DNA of 64,000 nucleotides from Natronorubrum aibiense (GTDB taxonomy: Archaea; Halobacteriota; Halobacteria; Halobacteriales; Natrialbaceae): the NCBI RefSeq assembly GCF_009392895.1, contig NZ_CP045488.1, positions 744,001-808,000 of the forward strand, written 5' to 3'. The position numbers and the translations under genes are program-made. Numbering within the stretch: the stretch's first letter is position 1; each line of letters begins with the position of its first letter. Of the stretch, positions 28,497-41,351 are shown piece by piece. The notes below the pieces were generated by a model. The model did no database searches, was not told the origin of the DNA, and saw nothing but the letters and a program-made list of their open reading frames with translations.

Positions 28497-29234
28497 ATGC
28501 GACCAGTTGACGAGGAAAAACTCAGGGAGTTCGAGACGTGGTTGAGTTTGCTCACCGATGGCGATCTCCCAGAGCGACACAAGTGGAAAGCGTGGTTCTG
28601 CGTTGCCGAATACGAACAGCCGGATTTCGAGGACGTCTCAGCGCTCCTCCGAGACAACGACGCCTCAGGGAGCTTCGTATTTCTCGGACGTGACGCTGAG
28701 GAACAAGCCGAAATCATGGAAATGCTTGCTGCCGACGGCCACGAAATCGCGTTTCATTCGCATCGCCACCATGCGTACGACGATCTCTCCTACGACGACG
28801 CTTACGACGCCATCACGACCGGGTTGGCAGCTATCGAGGATGCAACGGGGCTCGCTCCGGATGGCTTCTTTGCGCCATTCTTGAAACTCAGCGACGGGAC
28901 AGTTCAGGCAATCGAGGAGGTAGGCTTCGAATGGGTACTCGGAATGACTGACAACGAACCCGACGTCATCGAGATCACACCGCCAGTGATCCCGTTCGAC
29001 ACGGAACTTATGGAAGAACACAGCCCTTCTGAGACGATGGAGACGTTGCGAACAGAAGCTGAGGCCGACAGTGCACCGTTCCTCTTCCATCCACCAGTGA
29101 TCGAGTACAACGACGGGATGGATGCCTTCGAAGAATGGATCCGCGCGGTCGAACCTGTCACCGTCGCTGAGCAGATTGAGTCGGGTGGGACAGGTATGGT
29201 CCTCGACTGTGTGCGACCGGTCCGACTCGAGTGA
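28497..29234 (+). CDS. polysaccharide deacetylase family protein
   Basis: NodB-homology-type carbohydrate esterase, about 245 residues. The metal triad region is seen as GHEIAFHSHRHHAYDD (His pair), the first Asp region as ASGSFVFLG-adjacent, and GFFAPFLKLSDGTVQAIEEV as motif 3. The motif 1 Asp-Asp normally found near the N-terminus is not clear (CVAEYEQPDFEDVSALL), so catalysis is uncertain. Start ATG 28497 chosen; GTG 28476 in frame is an alternative. No signal peptide, so probably cytosolic. Confidence 0.75.
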   Translation: MRPVDEEKLREFETWLSLLTDGDLPERHKWKAWFCVAEYEQPDFEDVSALLRDNDASGSFVFLGRDAEEQAEIMEMLAADGHEIAFHSHRHHAYDDLSYDDAYDAITTGLAAIEDATGLAPDGFFAPFLKLSDGTVQAIEEVGFEWVLGMTDNEPDVIEITPPVIPFDTELMEEHSPSETMETLRTEAEADSAPFLFHPPVIEYNDGMDAFEEWIRAVEPVTVAEQIESGGTGMVLDCVRPVRLE

Positions 29235-29365
29235 ATCAGCCGGAGTGCCTCGAGGTGTACCGCGGGACATCCGTGCAGCGGTTGCACGCCCAGCAGTGGC
29301 TGCCCAATTGGCACTAGATGCCTATCTATTCCGTGTGATCGTACCTCGGCTGAGGGGATCTGGCA

Positions 29366-30775
29366 ATGACGATCACCGCTCCAATCGACGAACCCGAATA
29401 CGAAACGCTTGCTCAAGATACTCACGGCAAGGTGCTCCGGCCCGGAGACGACGACTACGACGAGGCCCGATCGATCTGGAACGCGATGATCAATAAGGAA
29501 CCAGCCGTCATCGTCCGCCCCGCCGGGGCAGCCGACGTGATGACCGCAGTGGCGTTTGCCCGTGATCGCGACCTCTTGCTCTCTGTAAAAGGTGGCGGTC
29601 ATAACGTTGCTGGTAACGCCATCTGTGACGACGGTATTACGATCGATCTGTCTTCGATGTCATCGGTGCGAGTCGATCCAACAAGCCAGACTGCCCGCGT
29701 CGGACCCGGGGCGACGATGGCCGATCTTGACCATGAGACACAGGCGTTCGGTCTCGCGACGCCCGGCGGTGTCATCTCGACGACCGGCGTCGCTGGAGTC
29801 ACACTCGGCGGCGGGATCGGATGGCTCAGTCGGAAATACGGCCTCTCAATCGACAACCTTCGTTCGGTCGATGTTGTTACTGCAGATGGGGAGCTCGTAA
29901 CCGCAACCGAAGACGAGAACCAGGACCTCTTCTGGGCGATTCGCGGCGGGAGCGGCAACTTCGGGATCATTACGTCGTTCGAATTCGATCTCCACGAAGT
30001 CGGCCCCGAAGTGCTCTTCGGGCCGATCGTCTACCCGTACGAGGACGCAGCCGACGTGCTCACCCGCTACGAGGAGTTCACTCGAGGCGCGCCGCGGGAG
30101 TGCACCGTCTGGGCGAACAGCGTCGCGGCGCCGCCGCTTCCATTCCTTCCCGAAGCGATCCACGGAACTACGGTTCTCATACTGATGGGCTTCTACGCCG
30201 GCGACCTCGAAGAGGGCGAGGCGGTGCTCGAACCGCTCCGCGAGTACGGCGATCCCATCGCCGACGCCGTCGAACCGATGCGGTATACCGAGGTCCAGAG
30301 TCTGCTGGACGAGCTGTACGCTGAGGGTGCCCGAAACTACTGGAAGGCGCCCAATTTCACGGCCCTCTCCGAAGAGACGATCGACAGCATAATCGAATAC
30401 GCCAACCAGTCCCCAACCCCGCAATCTGAGGTACTCATCCACCAGGTCGGCGGGGCCGTCAACGATGTCGCGTCGGATGCGACCGCATACCCACACAGGG
30501 ACACGGAGTACATCGTAACCGTCGGCGCACGCTGGGAGGATCCGGCGAAAGACGACGAGTGCATCGCGTGGGTGCGAAAGTGTCACGACGCGCTCGCTGA
30601 AGTCGCAACGGGCGGGACATACGTCAACTTCGAGGGCGATCGGGAAGGCCGTGAGCAGAACGCGTACAGCGGGAACTACGACCGACTCGTCGAACTGAAA
30701 AACGAGTACGACCCGGAGAATATCTTTCGGCAGAATCAAAACGTGAAGCCAACAGATTGGGGGCAGTATCAGTAG
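29366..30775 (+). CDS. FAD-dependent oxidase, berberine-bridge-enzyme type
   Basis: Covalent flavoprotein oxidase of 469 residues (FAD-binding 4 plus BBE domains). VKGGGHNVAGNAI (near residue 75) carries the His used for 8-alpha-histidyl FAD linkage, TPGGVISTTGVAGVTLGGGIG (about 132) the FAD loop, and the C-terminus DPENIFRQNQNV is the BBE signature. The Cys that makes the second covalent bond in true BBE enzymes is not apparent in GGSGNFGII. Substrates in the family are sugars, alkaloids or alcohols; here unknown. Monocistronic. Confidence 0.9.
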   Translation: MTITAPIDEPEYETLAQDTHGKVLRPGDDDYDEARSIWNAMINKEPAVIVRPAGAADVMTAVAFARDRDLLLSVKGGGHNVAGNAICDDGITIDLSSMSSVRVDPTSQTARVGPGATMADLDHETQAFGLATPGGVISTTGVAGVTLGGGIGWLSRKYGLSIDNLRSVDVVTADGELVTATEDENQDLFWAIRGGSGNFGIITSFEFDLHEVGPEVLFGPIVYPYEDAADVLTRYEEFTRGAPRECTVWANSVAAPPLPFLPEAIHGTTVLILMGFYAGDLEEGEAVLEPLREYGDPIADAVEPMRYTEVQSLLDELYAEGARNYWKAPNFTALSEETIDSIIEYANQSPTPQSEVLIHQVGGAVNDVASDATAYPHRDTEYIVTVGARWEDPAKDDECIAWVRKCHDALAEVATGGTYVNFEGDREGREQNAYSGNYDRLVELKNEYDPENIFRQNQNVKPTDWGQYQ

Positions 30776-31575
30776 CTTCTGGTCAAACTGCATAGAATCC
30801 ACCTTATCGTATTGTCAGACTAATTCACACGACGTAGCCGATGACCGGTGTACGAACTCTTCAGAGGGAGGCCAACTACGAGCTCCCGAACCGGCCTTGG
30901 AGGTTCCACTCTAGCAATAGCTACCTATTGAAACTAAGGCACCTATTTGTAAAACAGGCTCAGGCAGATGGCTCTTGAGTGAGCACTCGAGGGTACCGAC
31001 TAAGAGCTCGATGCACCGAAACCACACCACCAGTAGGTCCCTATTTTACGAAACACCGGACAAAGGAGAGAATACAATGGTCAGAGAACGATTCTAACTC
31101 ACTCGGAATCGGGAAGAAGTTGATAACAAACGAGACGAATATCACCTCTGTCGCGTTGCCCTGCGCGACATGCACCGATCCAATCTGACCGTCCACCCAC
31201 CTTGCTACACCTCGCCCGGCGGCTAGCACCCGAGCCCATCCGGGCGATGGTGGTTGTTCTCATTCAATTCTGTAGCTAAGTCCCATCCAAGGAGCAACGC
31301 AGTGAGCGGCGCGCGAATAGGGTGAGGTAGCTCAGTACCGTAATAAAGAACAAGTTGAGGGACACGCTACGTTCGTTGAATACAACCACTCACCCATCAG
31401 AAATCACTCTATTACTTTCGATATCGAAAATATTCTGCTATTTAACCACCCTTCTTTGATTATCTGCTGTTTCCATCAACAATACTCCAAAAGTCGAGTG
31501 ATGATGGGGAAGTATCTCAACAGAACAGTTGTTCCATTCGGAAAAAACATGACTATGGCTTTCGTATAGGGATGC
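30776..31575. other. 800-bp gene-free region
   Basis: No supportable gene or RNA. Short frames are rich in Cys/Trp and lack haloarchaeal composition. The part after 31370 is AT-rich and contains the promoter region for the CBS gene. Confidence 0.4.
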
Positions 31576-31950
31576 GTGACTTCCACGAACAAAACTGTGA
31601 ACGACGTGATGTCGACACCGTTGGAGATGGTCTCCAAAGATGCGACACTCGAGGAGGCTGCAACACTAATGACCGACAGTGAGATCAGTGCTCTGGTCGT
31701 CTCGACTGATCCACCATCGATCATCACGAGTACCGATATTGTTGCTGCTGCTGCTGACGGGCATGCACCGACTGATCTTCAAGTCTCTGACGTGATGACC
31801 AAGTCAGTTGAGACTGTTCCGCCAGATCTCTACCTGCAGCAGGTTGCTGCGATGATGACTAATTTCGGCATTAAACACCTTCCCGTCACCGATGGTGATG
31901 ATTATATTGGGATGGTCTCTTCGACCGACGTCGCCGCTCAGTTGTCCTGA
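31576..31950 (+). CDS. CBS-domain pair protein
   Basis: A 124-residue protein made of two CBS domains: VNDVMSTPLEMVSKDATLEEAATLM (about residues 8-32) and VSDVMTKSVETVPPDLYLQQVAAMM (about 70-94), each closed by a strand-helix unit (STDIVAAA, SSTDVAAQL). Such stand-alone pairs bind adenosyl nucleotides and act as regulatory sensors. The start is GTG 31576. Partner unknown. Confidence 0.92.
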   Translation: MTSTNKTVNDVMSTPLEMVSKDATLEEAATLMTDSEISALVVSTDPPSIITSTDIVAAAADGHAPTDLQVSDVMTKSVETVPPDLYLQQVAAMMTNFGIKHLPVTDGDDYIGMVSSTDVAAQLS

Positions 31951-31990
31951 ACTGACGGTTCGGCAGCCAATACGATCGGCCAGGTAACTG

Positions 31991-32290
31991 TTACTCTGTT
32001 TTTTCACCACTCTCAGCTGCTTCCTCGACCCGTTTCGCGTGTTTCTCGAGATCAGCTGCGATCTCGCGCGCCTGCGCGGGCGTTAATTGAATCTCTTCCA
32101 TATGCGCAGGCAGGTGTTCTTCCATCATATTGTCGAGTTCGAATTGCAACTCTACACAGTCCGGGTTCTTTTTGTCTGCCGTTGCGTTTACAACGGCGAA
32201 CGCTTCTGTTTCGAAGTCGTGTCCCTTCGCCACGGCATCGACGAGATCGAGCGTCGTATACGCGTTGACTTTCATCAATCGGTCTGCCAT
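31991..32290 (-). CDS. conserved haloarchaeal protein (DUF6360-like)
   Basis: A 99-residue acidic protein beginning MADRLMKVNAYTTLDLVDAV and containing LPAHMEEIQLTPAQAREIAADLEKHA. It resembles a conserved haloarchaeal family I remember as DUF6360; no function is known. Convergent with the CBS gene. Start ATG 32290-32288, about 330 bases upstream of the 16S gene and on the opposite strand. Confidence 0.7.
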   Translation of the reverse strand: MADRLMKVNAYTTLDLVDAVAKGHDFETEAFAVVNATADKKNPDCVELQFELDNMMEEHLPAHMEEIQLTPAQAREIAADLEKHAKRVEEAAESGEKTE

Positions 32291-32391
32291 CTATCTGGCC
32301 AGATAGAGCGTTCGAATGCACTTATTGGTGCCGTAGATCTCTCTCTATAGCCATATAATCGAGGTAGGTAGTCACACTCGTTGAGGGGAGT

Positions 32392-32412
32392 GGTTCGAAG
32401 GCCTTATGTATG
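32392..32412 (+). promoter_or_regulatory. rRNA operon promoter
   Basis: GTTCGAAGGCCTTATGTATG matches the haloarchaeal rRNA promoter pattern TTCGAnGCCnTTAAGTA, with the BRE-like GTTCGAAGGCC and the TATA-like CTTATGTA. It stands 70-90 bases before the pre-16S processing stem, so its transcript includes the stem. A similar weaker motif at 32537-32563 lies inside the stem and is less likely to be a full operon promoter. Confidence 0.65.
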
Positions 32413-32486
32413 AACCGGGGATTATCGAATAATACGCAGAAGATGAGGACCTCACCCCTGTGGTCCGCCATACAGAGGGGGTCTGA

Positions 32487-32546
32487 TGTTAGCCTTGGTA
32501 GTTCGGTGTCGCCTGATCGGTCGACGATCCGGGGTCACCGAACGTG
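32487..32546 (+). other. 5' arm of the pre-16S processing stem
   Basis: Complementary to 34138-34196 over about 60 bases. A bulge-helix-bulge is visible: 4-bp helix GGTG (32505-32508) with CACC (34172-34175), 3-base bulges TCG (32509-32511) and TCA (34176-34178), flanked by GTTC/GAAC and CCTGATCGG/CCGATCGGG. Archaeal splicing endonuclease cuts such motifs to release pre-16S. Confidence 0.85.
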
Positions 32547-32622
32547 GACCCATTTATGTGTGAGTGTGTATCTTAACATTCACCGCCAAGAACCCTCCCG
32601 ACAATGGTCGGGAGTATATAGC

Positions 32623-34094
<1,472 letters not shown>

Positions 34095-34137
34095 ACAGAC
34101 CGGGATCAGGACGCTGTCCTGACCCACCAGCGGTTTT

Positions 34138-34196
34138 CACGTTCGATCGACCCATCGCGCGGCCGATCGGGCACCTCAGAACTACCGAGGCTAACA
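34138..34196 (+). other. 3' arm of the pre-16S processing stem
   Basis: Pairs with 32487-32546; see the 5' arm for the bulge-helix-bulge geometry. It lies between 16S and tRNA-Ala. Confidence 0.85.
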
Positions 34197-34229
34197 CATA
34201 TGTCTCTGTCCGCCCATCTGGGCGGACGT

Positions 34230-34301
34230 GGGCCCATAGCTCAGTGGTAGAGTGCCTCCTTTGCAAGGAGGATGCCCAGGGTTCGAATCCCTGTGGGTCC
34301 A
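34230..34301 (+). tRNA. tRNA-Ala (TGC)
   Basis: A 72-nt cloverleaf: acceptor GGGCCCA/TGGGTCC plus discriminator A, D-arm with TAGCTCAGTGGTAGA, anticodon stem CCTCC/GGAGG around TTTGCAA (anticodon TGC at 34262-34264), T-arm CAGGGTTCGAATCCCTG. The CCA end is not encoded. It is the spacer tRNA expected between 16S and 23S in haloarchaea. Confidence 0.98.
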
Positions 34302-34442
34302 TGACTCGTACCAATCATCGAATCGCTCCCCTTAAGTGGGCGACGGGACTGTGATTGAGTACGACTGAACTGATGCACCACTCCGCGCAAGTGTGAGTGG
34401 GAAGGGTCAATGCAGGCCGGCCGTCTACCGGCGTGCAGATGC

Positions 34443-34496
34443 GACCGTGTGTACGTGTAGTCCAGGCGTCCACTGGACCCGTTCCCGGGTCACGAT
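34443..34496 (+). other. 5' arm of the pre-23S processing stem
   Basis: Complementary to 37469-37520. Bulge-helix-bulge: helix GCGT (34466-34469) with ACGC (37491-37494), bulges CCA (34470-34472) and AAA (37495-37497), flanked by CCAG/CTGG and CTGGACCC/GGGTCCGG. This is the expected splicing-endonuclease site for pre-23S. Confidence 0.85.
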
Positions 34497-34530
34497 GTTG
34501 CGACTCTGTCGCAACGCCGATCCGATGAAC

Positions 34531-37445
<2,915 letters not shown>

Positions 37446-37468
37446 ATCATATTACATCGCATTGGATC

Positions 37469-37520
37469 CGTGACGCGTGAACGGGTCCGGACGCAAACTG
37501 GACTACACATACACACGGTC
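37469..37520 (+). other. 3' arm of the pre-23S processing stem
   Basis: Pairs with 34443-34496; contains the ACGC strand and AAA bulge of the bulge-helix-bulge. Confidence 0.85.
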
Positions 37521-37530
37521 AGAGAGACCA

Positions 37531-37571
37531 CCGATACTGGTGTGACGACGGTTCGATTCCGTTGATCGGCG
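37531..37571 (+). ncRNA. tRNA-like processing element before 5S copy 1
   Basis: Outer stem CCGAT/ATCGG (37531-37535 with 37565-37569) encloses a T-arm-like hairpin GACGG-TTCGATT-CCGTT, whose loop fits the TPsiC loop consensus. The element ends 1-2 bases before 5S. A tRNA-like element cut by tRNase Z to free the 5S 5' end is known from Haloferax volcanii; the same role is inferred here. Confidence 0.7.
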
Positions 37572-37693
37572 TTACGGCGGCCACAGCGGCGGGGTTCCTC
37601 CCGTACCCATCCCGAACACGGAAGATAAGCCCGCCTGCGTTACGGTGAGTACTGGAGTGCGCGAGCCTCTGGGAAACTCGTTTCGCCGCCTCC
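37572..37693 (+). rRNA. rrf: 5S ribosomal RNA, copy 1
   Basis: TTACGGCGGCCACAGCGG at the 5' end, core CCCGTACCCATCCCGAACAC, and 3' end TCGCCGCCTCC that pairs with the 5' end. 122 nt. Confidence 0.96.
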
Positions 37694-37712
37694 ACTCATA
37701 TCACATACGAGA

Positions 37713-37753
37713 CCGACAGTGGTCTGACGGCGGTTCGATTCCGCCGGTCGGCA
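37713..37753 (+). ncRNA. tRNA-like processing element before 5S copy 2
   Basis: Same fold as the first: outer stem CCGAC/GTCGG, T-arm-like hairpin GGCGG-TTCGATT-CCGCC. Both stems differ from copy 1 by paired substitutions (T-A to C-G in the outer stem, A-T and G-T to G-C in the inner), which supports a selected RNA structure. Confidence 0.7.
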
Positions 37754-37875
37754 TTACAGCGGCCATAGCGGCGAGGTGCCTCCCGTACCCATCCCGAACA
37801 CGGAAGATAAGCTCGCCTGCGTTACGGTGAGTACTGGAGTGCGCGAGCCTCTGGGAAATTCGTTTCGCCGCTTCC
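37754..37875 (+). rRNA. rrf: 5S ribosomal RNA, copy 2
   Basis: 122 nt, about seven substitutions from copy 1. At the terminal helix TTACGG.../...CGCCGCC changes to TTACAG.../...CGCCGCT, a compensated pair, so the second copy looks functional rather than decaying. AT-rich sequence with T-runs follows and probably ends transcription. Confidence 0.95.
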
Positions 37876-38109
37876 ATTCATACTTCATTTATCTCAGACA
37901 GCCACAGCTGTGGCTGGTTGGGATTTTCGCATTTCCGTATAGCACTAATACCTCATATATATTATTTGTATTAAGTACTAACTTGATCCCTGTATGTGGC
38001 CTGTCTATTATCGAAATCATGATAGTGGCATTTATTTCCGGAGTCTGTTTGAATGGGTAAGCGTTGCACAGGGCGATGGAGGAAGACCACTGGCGGGTGT
38101 ACACTGCAT

Positions 38110-38424
38110 ATGCCGATCGCACTGCGGACGTTAGACGATGGCGCATGGATCAGCGTCAACGATTCTCGTCAGGTGAGCGTCAGTGACGTCTGGACACTTT
38201 CTCGAGGAGTGTTTTGTGACTGTAAACCTGCGTACGTTCTGCTCGAGGCGTTCCTCGATGTTCGTATCAACGGTTCGATCGTGGTTGCGGAGGCAGTCGG
38301 ACAGTGTCTCGAATGCGGCACACGAGATTCGATCGCACGGTTGCCCGTCGGGAAAATTGTTGATGGTGAATTCGAACCCTATAATCCCGAAGCGGTTCAG
38401 TCGGTACTCGAGCCGGAGTCGTAA
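38110..38424 (+). CDS. hypothetical protein with four-cysteine cluster
   Basis: A 104-residue frame starting MPIALRTLDDGAWISVND (ATG 38110 preferred to the upstream start at 38053, whose first residues are unlike haloarchaeal protein). FCDCK near residue 37 and CLECG near 69 could form a zinc site. Acidic and well composed, with a typical haloarchaeal C-terminus. No family recognised; location right after the rRNA operon. Confidence 0.6.
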   Translation: MPIALRTLDDGAWISVNDSRQVSVSDVWTLSRGVFCDCKPAYVLLEAFLDVRINGSIVVAEAVGQCLECGTRDSIARLPVGKIVDGEFEPYNPEAVQSVLEPES

Positions 38425-38447
38425 TCAGAGATAGGAGTACTGGTTCG

Positions 38448-39722
38448 TTATTCCTTGTCAGCGACGAGTTCGACGATATCTGGAATCGAGCCAGCGTCCG
38501 CGGCTCCACCGCGGTAACGCAGCGCCACGTAGTCGAGTTCGAACTGCCACTCTGCGCTGTCGTAGGATTTAACATCATCACGAAGTCGTTCGAGAGTTAG
38601 CTCTGCTTGGTCGATGCGTCGTGTTACCTGACAAAGCAGGTGTTTCCCGAGCGGGTCTGACTCGACTGCGTCTGCTGTCGTCTCGAGTTGCTCGCGTGCA
38701 GTTCGTTTCTCGTCGACAAGTTCGTTCGCATCCTCGATCAGTTCAACCTCGATATCGTCGAGTTCGTCCCGTCCGGGAACATCTTCGAACGCGGACAGTG
38801 TCGAGGCAACCGTGGCGAGTTCGGCCTGGATCAGCAGGGCCTGGGCAAGGTGACCGGCATCTCTGGAACGCTCGGGTTCGGAGAGGTGATCTAGCTGAAT
38901 GTCGAGCCACCGATCGTGGGAGTAGGACGGGACATCGGATTCGTATTCCCACTCGACTTCATCGGTTGCCGTCTTGATTCGATCCGCTAGGCGCTCGTAT
39001 AGGTCCTCAATATCGGTCGCCCAGTCGACGGTGTCGTCGGTCTCGAGCACCTCGAGAAACCACTCGGCGTCGTGCAGACTGTGCCGACCAGTTTCGACTG
39101 TCTCCCAGACGACTGAGTTATTGTACTGGCTGTCTATCATGAAGTCAGTTGCTCGTGAGTAACGTGACGCGGCGGTCCCAGCGAGCGATTCAGCGTGACT
39201 AGCCTGAACGATGGTGTGGGCAAGTGACTCTCCCGCGTACATAGCTTCAAAGGCATCGAGTTTGTTACCGAGCGTCTCGTGGGCAGTCTGCAGTTCGTCA
39301 CTCGGCTGTCCGTTGTCGGTCTCTATGTACCGACCGCGGGCCGCTGCACTTGCCGAGATCGCGAGCAGGTAGTTATCGAGCGCTTCGTGTCGCTCGTCGT
39401 CATCGTCGATCGAGTCGGGTGGATGGTCCGCAAGAGATTTGTTCGCGTTCTCGAGGTGTCCCGATTCCTGCGCATCGGGATCAGGAAGTACCTGTTCGGT
39501 CGTTTCGACGTGCTCGCGGGCCCGTGAATAGGAGGCTTCGAGGTGGTCGGCGGTGACCGTAACTGGATTAGGAATCGTTGGGACCGGGATAGCAAGTGCT
39601 GTCTCGATCGCGTCGATGTCGTCCCAGCGCCGGATCGGCCGCCGCTGCCAGTAGGCGACGCCGGCACCGCCGAGGCCGATGGCACTGGCCACTTTGAGGA
39701 GGGGTCGTCTACGGGAACGCAT
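38448..39722 (-). CDS. hypothetical acidic helical protein with N-terminal membrane segment
   Basis: A 424-residue protein starting MRSRRRPLLKVASAIGLGGA, with one short hydrophobic segment (about residues 8-24) and then long acidic helices (many Ala/Glu/Asp heptad-like stretches). It may be a membrane-anchored or secreted coiled-coil protein; no family recognised. The start codon sits almost exactly where a TnpB remnant on the other strand begins, so the original promoter has probably been replaced. Confidence 0.7.
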   Translation of the reverse strand: MRSRRRPLLKVASAIGLGGAGVAYWQRRPIRRWDDIDAIETALAIPVPTIPNPVTVTADHLEASYSRAREHVETTEQVLPDPDAQESGHLENANKSLADHPPDSIDDDDERHEALDNYLLAISASAAARGRYIETDNGQPSDELQTAHETLGNKLDAFEAMYAGESLAHTIVQASHAESLAGTAASRYSRATDFMIDSQYNNSVVWETVETGRHSLHDAEWFLEVLETDDTVDWATDIEDLYERLADRIKTATDEVEWEYESDVPSYSHDRWLDIQLDHLSEPERSRDAGHLAQALLIQAELATVASTLSAFEDVPGRDELDDIEVELIEDANELVDEKRTAREQLETTADAVESDPLGKHLLCQVTRRIDQAELTLERLRDDVKSYDSAEWQFELDYVALRYRGGAADAGSIPDIVELVADKE

Positions 39723-40125
39723 ACAGCGGCCAAACGCGGACCTGATGCCGTTCGCCCGCCTGCTGAACTACATCGAGTACAAGGCTCACGACGCGGGCAT
39801 CGACGTGCAGCTGGTCGACGAATACGACACATCGAAGACGTGCAACCGGTGTGGGTCAGAAGGTGTCCGAGAGACGCAGGGACGCTTTGAGTGCCCAGAA
39901 TGTGGGCTGGACGACAACGCAGACAAAAACGGCGCGTTGAACATCGGCAAACGAGCCTTGGGCAAGTTCTCGAAACCGCTGTCTGAGTCGGGGGCCGTAT
40001 TGGCACGGCCCGAAACGCAGGTCATCGTCAACCGTGGCAACGAACCTGCGAACCTCCCGCTACTCGTGGATTCAACCCCCAGTGGGAGAACCCCACGGCT
40101 TTAGCCGTGTGGAGGATGTCAGAGT
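39700..40125 (+). mobile_element. tnpB: TnpB (IS1341-type) C-terminal remnant and right end
   Basis: Coding from about 39700 to TAG at 40102-40104 gives LLNYIEYKAHDAGIDVQLVD, the zinc finger CNRCGSEG...CPECG and the final RuvC Asp region DDNADKNGALNIGKR, all typical of TnpB. The first two catalytic acidic residues and the whole N-terminus are gone. The right-end hairpin CCACGGCTTTAGCCGTGTGG follows at 40091-40110. The open frame extends back to 39679, but sequence before about 39700 belongs to the opposite-strand gene. An RNA-guided nuclease remnant, non-functional as a nuclease. Confidence 0.85.
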
Positions 40126-40178
40126 CATGAGGGAGATGCACGCCCGCCATCCTCGATAGTATTCGCAATCGGAACGGG

Positions 40179-40895
40179 TTAATGACGTTCATCGTTCGCT
40201 TCCTTCCAATGGCCGGGTTCAACGTCATGAATTTCTCCTTTTGCCTCGCGTTCGCTCGGCCAGAACGCAATCAGAAAGACTACGATATAGAACACAGCCA
40301 GCGCTGTTGCGACGACCAAGCCAGGGACCCCTGGGAGCTCCGCGGCCTCAGTCCACTGTGTTTCGGGGCTAAAGAGGGTGATCTTAGAGACCCAGGCGAT
40401 CCCGACGACAACAAACAGTAACGCGTACACCCGACGGACCCGACGAGACAGGGCTTCGAGGTATGAAACCTTGAATGTCGGCTGACGGAGATCGTCGCTG
40501 ATCTCTTCTCTCCAATTCGGATGATATTCGGCGCCTGCGGGATTGAAGGCGTTCGCGAAGATGTTCTCCTCAACGAACCGGACTTGAGACCGCCATACGT
40601 CGTAGAACCGATAGCGTCGGACTTCGAAAAAGAGGAACATACCCAGCAGTACCAGTCCGATCAACAAGAGGTACGCCGGCATATCCTTGCTTGCAAACAC
40701 TATCGAGAGCAAGGCGGCGATCAGGGTGATTGCCCAGTCGGTTGTTCGGTCGAGCCGATCCTGCGCGCTTACCGTCTGACTCACACTACCTCGATAAAAG
40801 TGCGGGAGGAGCGAAAGGAACTCCTCCGAATCAGTGCCAGCATTGGTCGCAACCTCTTCATCTTGAGTATCGAGTCGATCGGATGTCTCGTCCAT
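40179..40895 (-). CDS. DUF2270 membrane protein
   Basis: A 238-residue protein of the DUF2270 family, with an acidic N-terminus, FYRGSVSQTVSAQDRLDRTTDWAI-like signature (about 33-56), RRYRFYDVWRSQVRFVEENI (about 93-112) and four membrane segments. Function unknown; widespread in haloarchaea. Start ATG 40895-40893. Confidence 0.85.
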   Translation of the reverse strand: MDETSDRLDTQDEEVATNAGTDSEEFLSLLPHFYRGSVSQTVSAQDRLDRTTDWAITLIAALLSIVFASKDMPAYLLLIGLVLLGMFLFFEVRRYRFYDVWRSQVRFVEENIFANAFNPAGAEYHPNWREEISDDLRQPTFKVSYLEALSRRVRRVYALLFVVVGIAWVSKITLFSPETQWTEAAELPGVPGLVVATALAVFYIVVFLIAFWPSEREAKGEIHDVEPGHWKEANDERH

Positions 40896-41351
40896 GTCAA
40901 TTACACACCTCCGACCAGAATAACGTTCTCTATGTGTCCAATACAGTCAAATAATCATAATTTCCCCTACCGTAGGTGTCCGTTTCCTGCTATGACTGTT
41001 ATATTGACATAGAAAGAGACATAATCGAAGTAACAACAACGATGTACTGGATGCATCCTCTGGTCCTTGTTTAGATATTCAACAAACCAATCCTGACAAC
41101 ATCCTGAGAAACAGAGTCCTACCTCGATAACTGTACTACCTATACTGAACGCAAGTTTCACAGACAACTTTGAATAAAGAAACCGTATTGCCAACTACTG
41201 TTCCCAATCACTTGTAAGCAGTCCAAGTGATTCTCGCAAAAATCACCGCCTATTCCAAATAGCAGGGAAAACTGCCGAAAGAGGTGAGATGCGGGGAGAA
41301 CTGACGGGACAGAGAGAGGGTTATGTTGCCCCCGTCATAGAACGGGTAGTA
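40896..41351. other. intergenic region before the reductase
   Basis: No gene seen. AT-rich to about 41250, then a leader of about 100 bases; the open frame of the reductase reaches back to 41289, but those residues do not fit the family. Confidence 0.4.

Noticed and set aside
32537-32563. Second rRNA-promoter-like motif
   Set aside because: It lies inside the 5' arm of the pre-16S stem, so a transcript starting there would lack the processing signal; it could still be weak.
37713-37753. Possible tRNA gene from its T-arm consensus
   Set aside because: No D-arm or anticodon arm fits in the 11 bases between the outer stem and the T-arm; it is a tRNA-like processing element instead.
37645-38060. 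Frames starting inside the 5S genes
   Set aside because: They are translations of 5S rRNA and its spacer.
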